From the NCBI GenBank assembly GCA_023664365.1, contig JAMPFR010000008.1:1-64000 (forward strand): a stretch of 64,000 bases of DNA. The letters run 5' to 3'. Made by a program: the position numbers and the translations under genes. Positions 19,501-26,475 of this stretch are shown here, one piece after another; position 1 is the first letter of the stretch; every line of letters starts with the position of its first letter. The notes beneath the pieces were generated by a model that made no database searches, was not told where the DNA came from, and worked only from the letters and a program-made list of their open reading frames with translations. This DNA comes from Acetatifactor muris. Lineage in GTDB: Bacteria > Bacillota > Clostridia > Lachnospirales > Lachnospiraceae.

Positions 19501-19735
19501 CCATGCAGCCCTTCATGGTGCGGTATCTGGGAATCATATCCTTGATAACCCGAGTCTCCACATGGCCGATATGGGGCTTGCCGTTGGCTGTCGGCGGCCC
19601 GTCATAGAAGGTATAGACAGGGCCGTCCTTACGGTTGTCTATGCTCTTTCTGAAAATATCGTTTTCTTTCCAGAACTTTTCGATTCCTTTCTCACGCTCC
19701 ACAAAATTTAAATTTTTGTCAACCTGTCTGTACAT
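16550..19735 (-). CDS. ileS: Isoleucyl-tRNA synthetase, eukaryote-like (type 2)
   Basis: IleS charges tRNA-Ile. The 1,061-residue protein has the class I HIGH motif in NGKPHIGH (residues 51-58) and KMSKSKGNAVDP near 611. The catalytic core reads DCWFDSGAMPFAQ, and the protein is longer than the usual bacterial type 1 enzyme (~920), both typical of type 2 IleRS; type 2 enzymes are known for low mupirocin sensitivity. The ATG at 19735 follows GAAAGGAAGAAAG; an in-frame start 18 codons upstream is rejected. A T-box leader controls it, and hairpin repeats lie between leader and start. Confidence 0.95.
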   Translation of the reverse strand: MYRQVDKNLNFVEREKGIEKFWKENDIFRKSIDNRKDGPVYTFYDGPPTANGKPHIGHVETRVIKDMIPRYRTMKGCMVPRKAGWDTHGLPVEIEVEKLLGLDGKDQIEAYGLEPFIDKCKESVWKYKGMWEDFSGIVGFWADMDHPYVTYDDDFIESEWWALKTIWDKGLLYKGFKIVPYCPRCGTPLSAQEVAQGYKTVKERSAIVRFKCVGEDAYFLAWTTTPWTLPSNLALCVNPEEAYCKVKAADGYTYYMAQALLDAVLGRPAGGTSKGAGKDGEEDPAYEILETYKGKDLEYREYEPLFACAGEAAAKQGKKAHFVTCDSYVTMSDGTGIVHIAPAFGEDDANVGRKYDLPFVQFVNGKGEMTEETAYAGLFVKKADPEILKGLEAKGKLFAAPKFEHEYPHCWRCDTPLIYYARESWYIRETAVKEDLIRNNNTVNWIPESIGTGRFGNWLENIQDWAISRNRYWGTPLNIWECQCGHQECIGSRAELAEKAGNPDAAKVELHRPYIDEVTYACPECGGAMKRVPEVIDCWFDSGAMPFAQHHYPFENKELFEQQFPAKFISEAVDQTRGWFHSLMAESTLLFNKAPYENVIVLGHVQDENGQKMSKSKGNAVDPFEALAAYGADAIRWYFYTSSAPWLPKRFSGKIVQEGQRKIMGTLWNTYAFFVLYAEIDSFDATKYTLEYDKLPVMDKWLLSRLNTTVKAVDDNLDKYRIPEAAAALEDFVEEMSNWYVRRSRERFWAKGMEQDKINAYMTLYTALVTVCKAAAPMIPFMTEDIYQNLVRSIDGNAPESIHLCDFPAAEESCIDRKLEEDMAQLRDAVTMGHACREDAGIKNRQPLCRMYMKADYKLDAFYTDIIKGELNVKEVVFTDDVRDFTAYLFKPQLRTVGPKYGKLLNGIRNALGSLDGNAAMDELNEKGVLTFAVDGTAVELTKEDLLIETAKKEGYVTQEDSRMTVVLDTNLTEELIEEGFVNEIISKIQTMRKDAGFEVMDHIRVSLNGNGKLSALARKNSRAICGKVLAEELTEGAEYAVLKDWDDVNGEKVTIAIEKV

Positions 19736-19800
19736 GCTTTCTTCCTTTCTTCTCTTTTTATTGACTTTATTTTGCAGCCATCCTGCCATTGCCTGTCACA

Positions 19801-19940
19801 GGCGGCGGCCGGCAGTTGTTTCCATTGCAGACTGTGCAAGACGTCGGTACTTAGCAGGCGTATTCTGCCTGCTTATGTACCGCTACGTCGCGCCTCCAAG
19901 CGAAAGCGGGTCTGCGATGGAAATAACTGCCAGACGTCGC
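19801..19940. repeat. Structured hairpin repeat, copy B, in the ileS leader
   Basis: A 140-bp near-palindrome homologous to copy A at 3065-3201. The 89-bp core is 19827-19915. The outer arms differ in sequence from copy A (GGCAGTT/AACTGCC here, CTGACAGCC/GGCTGTCAG there) yet still pair with each other. It lies between the T-box terminator and the ileS ribosome site. Confidence 0.85.
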
Positions 19941-19976
19941 TATCGCGATAAACACGGCGGAACATTGCCTGCCGAA

Positions 19977-20011
19977 ACAATAGAATTCACGCTTCGCAAA
20001 AATTCTATTGT
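19977..20011. repeat. Hairpin with CGCTTCGC loop
   Basis: Arms ACAATAGAATT and AATTCTATTGT enclose a loop containing CACGCTTCGC. It sits between repeat copy B and the T-box terminator. Confidence 0.7.
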
Positions 20012-20015
20012 CATG

Positions 20016-20300
20016 AAAAAACAAAGGCCCCGCCCTGTAATAGGACGAAGCCTTGACCTCGCAGTAACCACCTGTTACACTCATACGCTCCGCCCGTATC
20101 TGCGGAGTTATATGTCTTCCCGTAACGGGGGAACGCCGTTCAGGGCTACCGGTACTCGAAGCCGGGCATTGTCCGCCGCCGTTTCTTTCCTTTTGTCCTG
20201 ACTGCTCAGAAGTGATTTTCACCGTTCCTCTACCGGCGCCGGTCTCACACCCTCACCGGCTCGCTGAAGCTTTCCGTAAAACAGCTACTCTCTTCGTCAC
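20016..20300 (-). ncRNA. T-box leader, isoleucine
   Basis: The minus-strand leader has the usual T-box layout. Stem I begins with GACGAAGAGAGTAGC (20298-20284). A specifier codon ATC (Ile) occurs at 20216-20214 in GAAAATCACTTCTGAG. A T-box sequence AACAGGTGGTTACTGCG lies near 20077-20061. A terminator follows: a 13-bp stem (AAGGCTTCGTCCT / AGGGCGGGGCCTT) and a TTTGTTTTTT run ending about 20016. Uncharged tRNA-Ile should favour the antiterminator and raise ileS expression. The T-box sequence departs slightly from AGGGTGGNACCGCG. Confidence 0.88.
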
Positions 20301-20320
20301 TGCATTTTTCTCTTTTCGCT

Positions 20321-20350
20321 ATTATAGACCTGCGCAAATTTAATTGTCAA
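20321..20350 (-). promoter_or_regulatory. ileS / T-box promoter
   Basis: TTGACA (20350-20345), an 18-bp spacer and TATAAT (20326-20321): both boxes are perfect. The -35 overlaps the end of the upstream GGDEF gene. Confidence 0.85.
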
Positions 20351-22154
20351 GCGCTTTCTTTTTCTCCGCTTCCTCTTTCACCAGGACGGCGTTGAGCACC
20401 TTGCACATACTTTCGAATATCTGCACCGCCACTTTGGGAAAGCCTCTTACCTGGCTGCACTCCTCCACGGTCACAAAGCCCTTTATATTGCCATCGCCAT
20501 CCCGCAGATAATGCTGTAAAACGCTGCATACATGATTCTTACTGTACAGCCGGTGGGCATCCGGTATGGAGTACTCCAGCCTGTGTACATTGCCAATCTG
20601 AAGCATATCGTTCAGGAAAAGCTTCTTATACTCCTCCTGCTCAAAGCAGGCTTCGTTGTACTTCTTCTTCCCCAGAGCCAGGGGATACGCGCCGATTATC
20701 TCCCTTTTCTCTCCCCAGAACACCAGTACTCTGGGCACTGTCAGCACATGGGCCATATGCTCCAGAACCTCGGAAAGCTCACCGCTCCCCTTCAACACCA
20801 GATTGGCAAGACTCCGGTTAAAGGTAAACAGCTCGTTTTCGGAATAAAATGCCTCCTTTATGTCTGTCAGATCCGCTTCTCCCTCGTTGAGCCGGAAGGA
20901 GCCGTGCAGTTCCGGCTTATAGATAATGTAGCGGTTTTTGCCCTTCTCCTTTGCCAGATACAGCGCCTTGTCGGCAATCTGATACAGCTCCCGGAAATTA
21001 TCGGAATCCACGCCGCTGCGTGCCACGCCGATGGAACAGGTTATCTTGTTATTGCCCAGCTTTTCCAGAAACAGAGTGCCCACGTTCATCTTGATGCCCC
21101 GCAGATAGTTCCGCAGCGCCAGTTCATCTCCGGTATTCTCCAGGATCACCATAAATTCGTCGCCGCCCACACGCCCTGCAACGCCGTTCTCCCCAATCAC
21201 CTTCTTGATAACATCCGCCACCGCCGTAATCACCGTGTCTCCGAACAGATGGCCGTAGGTATCGTTGATATTCTTGAAATTGTCAATGTCCATCATAAGG
21301 ACTGCCACTTCGGATCCCTTTGCCACCTCAGCTTCCGCATATTCCGTGATACCTTTTTTGTTCAGGGTCTTTGTCATGGAATCCAGATAATTTCCCTGTA
21401 CATAATCATCCACCTGGTTTCCGGTCTGTCCGTTGATGATGGACCAGACCCCCAGTATTCTTTTCCGATCCGTATAGCTTCTGGGCAGGAACTTTACCCG
21501 GTAAGTGTCCTCTTTTTCCCCCCAGGTCAGAATGCTTCCTTTAAAGGTATATGTCTGCTCGTGCTCCGCATTTTTCACGGCCTGACAGAAGGACTCAAAA
21601 ATTTCCCGGTCTTCTCCCCTCACCTGATCCTTTTCCAGCACCTGCTCCCGCCACCGGTCAAAGGGCATATTGCAGATTTCCACCTGCTGCTCGTAATCCA
21701 GCCAGAACAGCTTGAACCGGCCATCATCGGGACGATAGGAAAACAACGTATTCCCCGACACCGTAAGATAGTCCCGCAGTATGCCTACCTGGCTGCCAAG
21801 CTGCTCCATCTGCCTGATGTTTGCGGAAATATTCTGCAGTTCAAACTCATAGCCGTCAAAGCCTTTCTCCCTGCGAAGTACCACAATGTAAGTATCATAC
21901 TGTCCGGCTTCGTTAATGATGTGGATACACTCCTCCACATCCTCCTGTACGCCGCCTTGTGCTTCCCATAGCCTGTCACAGCGTTCCACTGCAGCCTTCA
22001 GCCGGTCCACATCCTTTTCCAGCACCATCTTATATAACGGAGAATAAATATATTCCCCTATAAATTCATACATCTGTTTATTTCCGCCTACCACCAGCAG
22101 CGACCTGTCAAGCCTGCCCACGGGATAAACCGCCTCGATGTTCTCTATACCCAA
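20340..22154 (-). CDS. Soluble GGDEF diguanylate cyclase with PAS-like and GAF-like regions
   Basis: The 604-residue cytosolic protein has an N-terminal PAS-like sensor part (residues 1-255), a GGDEF domain with intact RVGGDEF near residue 330 (metal-binding DIDNFKNINDTYGH upstream), and a C-terminal GAF-like region (440-600). It should make cyclic di-GMP. The RxxD inhibitory site five residues before GGDEF is not present. It starts at TTG 22154 with GGAGG 9 bp upstream. It is divergent from a second GGDEF gene. Confidence 0.88.
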   Translation of the reverse strand: MGIENIEAVYPVGRLDRSLLVVGGNKQMYEFIGEYIYSPLYKMVLEKDVDRLKAAVERCDRLWEAQGGVQEDVEECIHIINEAGQYDTYIVVLRREKGFDGYEFELQNISANIRQMEQLGSQVGILRDYLTVSGNTLFSYRPDDGRFKLFWLDYEQQVEICNMPFDRWREQVLEKDQVRGEDREIFESFCQAVKNAEHEQTYTFKGSILTWGEKEDTYRVKFLPRSYTDRKRILGVWSIINGQTGNQVDDYVQGNYLDSMTKTLNKKGITEYAEAEVAKGSEVAVLMMDIDNFKNINDTYGHLFGDTVITAVADVIKKVIGENGVAGRVGGDEFMVILENTGDELALRNYLRGIKMNVGTLFLEKLGNNKITCSIGVARSGVDSDNFRELYQIADKALYLAKEKGKNRYIIYKPELHGSFRLNEGEADLTDIKEAFYSENELFTFNRSLANLVLKGSGELSEVLEHMAHVLTVPRVLVFWGEKREIIGAYPLALGKKKYNEACFEQEEYKKLFLNDMLQIGNVHRLEYSIPDAHRLYSKNHVCSVLQHYLRDGDGNIKGFVTVEECSQVRGFPKVAVQIFESMCKVLNAVLVKEEAEKKKALDN

Positions 22155-22223
22155 TTTGTTCCTGCCTCCATATCCACAGTATAATTACATTATAATAAAA
22201 TTAGCGAAAAAAGTAAAGGAGCG

Positions 22224-22252
22224 TTGCTTTCTTGTCCAAAAATTAGTATACT
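22224..22252 (+). promoter_or_regulatory. Promoter of membrane GGDEF gene
   Basis: TTGCTT, a 17-bp spacer and TATACT, followed 33 bp later by the gene start. Confidence 0.6.
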
Positions 22253-22285
22253 GTTTACAAGATTGTCGATGTGAGGTGTTTTTTT

Positions 22286-23563
22286 ATGGGAACCGGAAAC
22301 AAGGGAAAACTGGCATATATCCTGCTGGCAGTCAGCATTCTTCCGCTGCTGGTCTTCGGAATCATCATCCTGCTGCTGGGCACTCATATCTTTACCAAAG
22401 CCATGTACACGGAGGTGGAAACGGAACTGCGAAACGTATGCCGCAATCTGAACACATCCTTTGACGCCCTCTATCCCGGCGATTATGCGCTTGTGTCAGA
22501 AGACGGCGGCTATCGGCTGTACAAGGGAAGCTACGACCTTACCGGCGATTATGAGCTGATAGACCACATCAAGCAGAACACGGATCTGGATATCACCCTG
22601 TTCTATCAGGATACCCGGATACTTACCACTATTTTTAACATGGACGGAGCAAGAATTATAGGCACCGGCGCCTCTCCTGTGGTTATGAGCGATGTATTTG
22701 ACACCGGCCGGGCAAAATTTTACACCAATATACTGGTCTACAATACCACCTACTTTTCCTATTATGCCCCCCTGATCAACAGCGACGGCACCGTAGCGGG
22801 AATGCTTTTTGTGGGCAAGCCCACCGCCCGGGTGGACGCTTCCGTCCGGGCTTCCATCTATCCGCTGGTGATTACGGATATTATTTTCATGATAGTGGTT
22901 TCCTTTTTCATCTTCCTCTACACCCGCCGTTTTACATCCGGGCTGATGCAGATCCGCGGCTTCCTGAAAGAGGTTTCCCTGGGAAATCTGAATGCAGGCC
23001 TGTCCGGAGAAGTACTCCGGCGAAATGACGAACTCAGCGAGATTGCACGTTCCGCCCAGAATATGCAGCGTTCCCTGCGCAATCTGGTGGAGCAGGACGC
23101 CCTGACCTCCCTGGCAAACCGCCGTTCCGGCGACCAGCGCCTCAAGCAGATTATGAAAAACGCAGCTGCGGACGGGACAAGCTTCTGCGTCGCTCTGGGC
23201 GATATTGACAACTTCAAACGGGTAAACGACACCTACGGCCATGACTGCGGCGACCTGGTGCTGAAGCAGGTTGCGGATGTTTTCCGCCGACGCATGCGGG
23301 GCAACGGTTTCGCGGCCAGGTGGGGCGGAGAAGAATTCCTTCTTGTCTTTGAAAATATGGACTTAACTCACGCGAAGCTGCTTCTGAAGGATATTCTTGA
23401 CGACATCCGTTCTGCGGAATGCAAATATGATGATGTGTCCATCGGCGTCACCATGACCTTCGGTCTGACCCCGGGCAATACGGAAAACATGACCGAACTT
23501 CTCCGCATCGTTGACGACCGGCTGTACCGGGGAAAAAACAGCGGTAAGAATCAGGTGGTTTAG
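22286..23563 (+). CDS. Membrane GGDEF diguanylate cyclase with extracellular Cache-type sensor
   Basis: The 425-residue protein has a membrane helix at 8-32, an extracellular Cache-like sensor (to about 195; YFSYYAPLINSDGTVAGMLFVGK is typical), a second helix (~200-220), a HAMP-like linker and a GGDEF domain with RWGGEEF near residue 347, a normal active variant. It should make cyclic di-GMP in response to an external ligand. The ATG at 22286 has GAGGTG upstream and is preferred to the GTG at 22271. Confidence 0.88.
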   Translation: MGTGNKGKLAYILLAVSILPLLVFGIIILLLGTHIFTKAMYTEVETELRNVCRNLNTSFDALYPGDYALVSEDGGYRLYKGSYDLTGDYELIDHIKQNTDLDITLFYQDTRILTTIFNMDGARIIGTGASPVVMSDVFDTGRAKFYTNILVYNTTYFSYYAPLINSDGTVAGMLFVGKPTARVDASVRASIYPLVITDIIFMIVVSFFIFLYTRRFTSGLMQIRGFLKEVSLGNLNAGLSGEVLRRNDELSEIARSAQNMQRSLRNLVEQDALTSLANRRSGDQRLKQIMKNAAADGTSFCVALGDIDNFKRVNDTYGHDCGDLVLKQVADVFRRRMRGNGFAARWGGEEFLLVFENMDLTHAKLLLKDILDDIRSAECKYDDVSIGVTMTFGLTPGNTENMTELLRIVDDRLYRGKNSGKNQVV

Positions 23564-23570
23564 ACAGCTT

Positions 23571-23597
23571 GAGGGCAAAGCAGTACGCTCCGCCCTC
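23571..23597. terminator. Weak hairpin between convergent genes
   Basis: Stem GAGGGC / GCCCTC with inner AGC/GCT pairs separates the membrane GGDEF gene and spoVT. There is no good T-run. Confidence 0.4.
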
Positions 23598-23602
23598 TGC
23601 AT

Positions 23603-24148
23603 TTATTGTTCCATCTGCCGCCCCAGAAACGTGGCGGCAGACTGAAGCAGCTTCTGCTCTACCTCACCCATACGGCCCTTATTGTCATTCTGCAGCAGCA
23701 CTACGCTTCCTATAATATCACCCTCGCACAAAATAGGCGCAATGGCCTCATGCTGATATTCTTCCGCCCCTTCATCACATACACTGATAAAGTTTCTGTC
23801 ACCTCTGGACGCCATCACCGTCTCACGGTTATGCACCTTTTCGTCCAGCTGCCTTCCCACAGCCTTATTGACAAGCTGTTTATAGCCGCCTGCCGCCGCA
23901 ATGAACTGATCCCTGTCCGCAATCAGCGCCGCATGTCCCGATACCTGCGCGAGGCTCTCCGCATACTGTCTGGCAAAGGTAGCCATCTCACCGATGGGGG
24001 AATATTTCTTCAGTATGACCTGCCCCTCTCTGTCCGTATAGATTTCCAGCGGGTCTGATTCCCTGATATGCAGTGTTCTGCGGATTTCCTTCGGGATGAC
24101 AATCCGCCCCAAATCATCTATTCTTCTTACAATTCCCGTTGCTTTCAT
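23603..24148 (-). CDS. spoVT: Stage V sporulation regulator SpoVT
   Basis: SpoVT is an AbrB-type regulator acting in the forespore under sigma-G. The 181-residue protein begins MKATGIVRRIDDLGRIVIPK, the swapped-hairpin AbrB DNA-binding domain (1-50), followed by a GAF-like C-terminal domain (60-180; QHEAIAPILCEGDIIGSVVLL). Length and order match SpoVT, not the shorter AbrB or Abh. GGAGGAC precedes the ATG. A sigma-G-like promoter lies upstream inside an inverted repeat. Its presence supports a spore-forming host. Confidence 0.95.
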   Translation of the reverse strand: MKATGIVRRIDDLGRIVIPKEIRRTLHIRESDPLEIYTDREGQVILKKYSPIGEMATFARQYAESLAQVSGHAALIADRDQFIAAAGGYKQLVNKAVGRQLDEKVHNRETVMASRGDRNFISVCDEGAEEYQHEAIAPILCEGDIIGSVVLLQNDNKGRMGEVEQKLLQSAATFLGRQMEQ

Positions 24149-24161
24149 GCTATAAGTCCTC

Positions 24162-24247
24162 CGTTCAAAAATATTGTATTTGGCATTGTTTGTAAGTATT
24201 TCTAGTATTTGTATCCAAAAAATTATTATTCATACAATATTTGAACG
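24162..24247. repeat. Inverted repeat flanking the spoVT promoter
   Basis: CGTTCAAAAATATTGTAT (24162-24179) and ATACAATATTTGAACG (24232-24247) are complementary over 16 bp apart from two extra A in the first arm. They enclose 52 bp that hold most of the sigma-G-like promoter; its -35 overlaps the second arm by one base. The first arm reaches the spoVT ribosome site. Confidence 0.8.
24203..24232 (-). promoter_or_regulatory. Sigma-G-like promoter of spoVT
   Basis: TGAATA (24232-24227), a 17-bp spacer and AATACTA (24209-24203). The sigma-G consensus is TGAATA-N17/18-CATACTA, so only one base differs. SpoVT is sigma-G-dependent in Bacillus subtilis, which fits. Confidence 0.8.
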
Positions 24248-24303
24248 TTGCACTATTTGAAGGCATCCTCTCACTCACAGAAACTCTCGGATTTGCAGGC
24301 GGA

Positions 24304-25326
24304 CTAGCGATCCATCTCCGAAATCCGGCCTGTGGACTTATGCTCCCGGATGATTCCCTCAATTTCCGCCAGGTCCGTGCTCAGCAGATCTCCGGGAATT
24401 GTATTTTTCAGCGCGCTGACTGCATTGCCGTACTCCAGCGCCTTCTGACAATTTTCCTCATGAGCCAGCAGTCCGTAAAGCACACCGGATATGTAAGCGT
24501 CGCCGCTGCCGATTCTGTCTACTACCTCAATATCCGCATAGGGAGCCTCCTCATAAAAGAGGTCTTCCCTGGCACTGTAAATGACAGAGCCAAAGGTGTG
24601 ACGCTTGGGGCTGTGTACAATGCGCTGAGTGGACGCCACAAGAGAGATGGGATATTCCTCGGTAAAGCTCTTCATAATACTCTTTACATCCCCTTCCTTC
24701 AGGAATGTAAGCCGGGCTGTGTCCTCAGAGCAGAAGAAAATATCTACATAGGGCAGAATGGATTCGATGCACTCTTTGGCCTCCGCTCCCGTCCACAGAT
24801 TCCCCCGGAAATTCACATCAAAGGAAATCATGGTCCCCTGCTCCTTAAATCGCTTAATCATCTCTATGGCGGTCTCCCGCACCTGCGGGCTCAGAGCCAG
24901 GGTAATTCCGCTGGTGTGAAAGCACCTGGCGGCACTGAACAGATGCTCGTCATAGTCATCCACGGAAATTTTGTTTACGGAAGTGTTTTTCCTGTCGTAC
25001 ACAATGCGGGGCTTTCTCGGGTATGCCCCATTCTCGTAATAATATACCCCCAGTCTTGCGTCCCTGTCGTCGTCATATACCAGATAATCGTCGCTGACGC
25101 CGCAGAGACGCACTCTGTTCTTAATATAAATTCCCAAATCATTGGCAGGCAGCTTGGAGATAATACCGCACCGCAGCCCCAGCATGGCCGCGCCGGTGGC
25201 GGAATTCAGCTCCGCTCCCCCCGCCTGCTTGCTCAAGCTGTCGCCCCGGGTAATCCTCTCATTGTCCGGCGGTGACAGCCGCAGCATAATTTCACCCAGA
25301 GAAAGTAAATCAAAATCTTTTTTCAT
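24304..25326 (-). CDS. PfkB-family sugar kinase, 2-keto-3-deoxygluconate kinase-like
   Basis: The 340-residue ribokinase-family enzyme begins DLLSLGEIMLRLSP and has QAGGAELNSATGAAMLGL, typical of KDG kinase-type members. The ATP/anion-hole motif near the C-terminus is DRIGSGDAY. It phosphorylates a sugar or sugar acid, possibly 2-keto-3-deoxygluconate from pectin or glucuronate breakdown, but the KDPG aldolase that usually accompanies it is not present. The ATG at 25326 has GGGGG 7 bp upstream and is preferred to 25332. Hairpin repeats lie just upstream. Confidence 0.75.
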   Translation of the reverse strand: MKKDFDLLSLGEIMLRLSPPDNERITRGDSLSKQAGGAELNSATGAAMLGLRCGIISKLPANDLGIYIKNRVRLCGVSDDYLVYDDDRDARLGVYYYENGAYPRKPRIVYDRKNTSVNKISVDDYDEHLFSAARCFHTSGITLALSPQVRETAIEMIKRFKEQGTMISFDVNFRGNLWTGAEAKECIESILPYVDIFFCSEDTARLTFLKEGDVKSIMKSFTEEYPISLVASTQRIVHSPKRHTFGSVIYSAREDLFYEEAPYADIEVVDRIGSGDAYISGVLYGLLAHEENCQKALEYGNAVSALKNTIPGDLLSTDLAEIEGIIREHKSTGRISEMDR

Positions 25327-25365
25327 GTCCATGCCCCCTTCTCGCTTTGTTTTTCCTCATCTAAA

Positions 25366-25498
25366 CTCTGCCAAACTCGAAAGCCCGCGCTGGCGCGCTT
25401 CCCTGCCTGCTGACGCAGGCGGCTTTCTTGCCTCTGCCAAACTCGAAAGCCCGCGCTGGCGCGCTTCCCTGCCTGCTGACGCAGGCGGCTTTCGAGTT
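25366..25498. repeat. 66-bp tandem duplication of a palindromic unit
   Basis: Two copies (25366-25431, 25432-25497) are nearly identical. The second forms a hairpin with 12-bp arms AACTCGAAAGCC (25440-25451) and GGCTTTCGAGTT (25487-25498), with inner CGCGC/GCGCG and CCTGC/GCAGG pairs. The first copy ends in a different sequence, losing the outer arm. Confidence 0.85.
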
Positions 25499-25557
25499 AA
25501 TAGCCGCAGAAAATCAAATGCCGCTTCGCGTCGCTTGATTTTCTTCTGCGGCTATTA
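25499..25557. repeat. Hairpin with CGCTTCGCG loop
   Basis: Arms starting AATAGCCGCAGAA and ending TTCTGCGGCTATT enclose the loop GCCGCTTCGCGTCGC. It directly follows the duplicated palindrome in the 286-bp gap upstream of the sugar kinase. No gene is seen in this gap. Confidence 0.8.
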
Positions 25558-25618
25558 TATCATAAAAGCTTTGCCGAAAAAAGGGCGGGGACACTAATTA
25601 AAAATTTAACACGGCCGA

Positions 25619-25723
25619 TCAGCACTCCTCCAGATACTCCAGATACTCATCCTCGCTGGCAAAAAGAATATATCTGCCGTCCACCAGTCCCATGTAGCCG
25701 CTTGCAGTCACATAACCCTTCAT
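25619..25723 (-). CDS. Small acidic protein, 34 residues
   Basis: The reading frame MKGYVTASGYMGLVDGRY continues to an acidic tail (EDEYLEYLEEC). It has an excellent ribosome site, AGGAGG 7 bp before the ATG at 25723. Similar 30-40-residue proteins with a GYMG-VDG-Y pattern ending in an acidic tail are, from memory, recurrent in Lachnospiraceae; function is unknown. A longer upstream frame to 25840 lacks a ribosome site and is not preferred. It is the last gene after the ABC-HAD operon and may be part of it. Confidence 0.65.
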   Translation of the reverse strand: MKGYVTASGYMGLVDGRYILFASEDEYLEYLEEC

Positions 25724-25857
25724 AAAAATTACCTCCTGTTCAGAATCCCTGTTGTTGAATCTGAATAGAAGGTAACATTTTAAAAGTCCGATAAAACTCC
25801 CTCGTAATGAATGTATGTTCGATTCATATTTGGTACGCAACTGTGCTTTCTTGCAGC

Positions 25858-26475
25858 CTAAACCTCAACCATGACCCCCGCCTCCCGCAGTTCCCGGCGC
25901 AGCCTGGGCAAATCGCCGTCAAACACGATTCCTCTGATTCCCGCGCAGTACGCGCCCTCCACATTCAGAGGTGAATCGTCGATAAACAGACACTCATCCG
26001 CCGACAGTCCGTAGGTAGTGAGCAGCAGCTCATAAATTTCCCTCTGGGGCTTTATCAGCTTACACTCTGCAGATACAATGCGCCCGTCAAAATATTCCGT
26101 TCCCGGAATCCTGTCATGATATTTACACTGCTGAATATTTGCGTTGGACAACAGATAGATGCCGCAGCCCAGTTCTTTGATTTCCGCAATCAGCTCCTTC
26201 ATGCCGGGCACCGGATTTAAGGGTCTGTCCCACCAGCGGTACACCAGCTCCTCCACCGCCCTGTGCAGCCTGTCCGGAACCCGCCTGCAGATGGACTCTA
26301 CCGCTTCCGCTTCCGTAATGGTGCCGTGATCCAGCCGAACCCACTCCACCCGGCGGAACACCTCCCGAAGCAGGATTTCACAGTCCTCCCCCGAAACGCC
26401 CAGCCGGTTAATATACAGCTCCGGTGAAAAATAGATAAGCACCTGGCCCATGTCAAAAATTACATTTTTAATCAT
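25858..26475 (-). CDS. HAD-superfamily phosphatase, glucose-1-phosphatase-like
   Basis: The 205-residue HAD hydrolase has motif I in VIFDMGQVLI, motif II in LLSNAN, motif III lysine in CKLIKPQREIYELLL and motif IV in LFIDDSPLNVEGA. The motif I pattern DxGxVL resembles YihX-type sugar-phosphate phosphatases. It overlaps the ABC permease gene by 4 bp, so it is translationally coupled and may dephosphorylate the imported compound or its product. The substrate is not known. Confidence 0.82.
   Translation of the reverse strand: MIKNVIFDMGQVLIYFSPELYINRLGVSGEDCEILLREVFRRVEWVRLDHGTITEAEAVESICRRVPDRLHRAVEELVYRWWDRPLNPVPGMKELIAEIKELGCGIYLLSNANIQQCKYHDRIPGTEYFDGRIVSAECKLIKPQREIYELLLTTYGLSADECLFIDDSPLNVEGAYCAGIRGIVFDGDLPRLRRELREAGVMVEV

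Noticed and set aside
20532..21971. 479-codon plus-strand open frame
   Set aside because: It is antisense to the PAS-GGDEF gene, with no ribosome site or recognisable domain.
24180..24231. Phase-variable invertible spoVT promoter
   Set aside because: The spacer is only 52 bp, the arms are imperfect and no recombinase is adjacent; it remains only a remote option.
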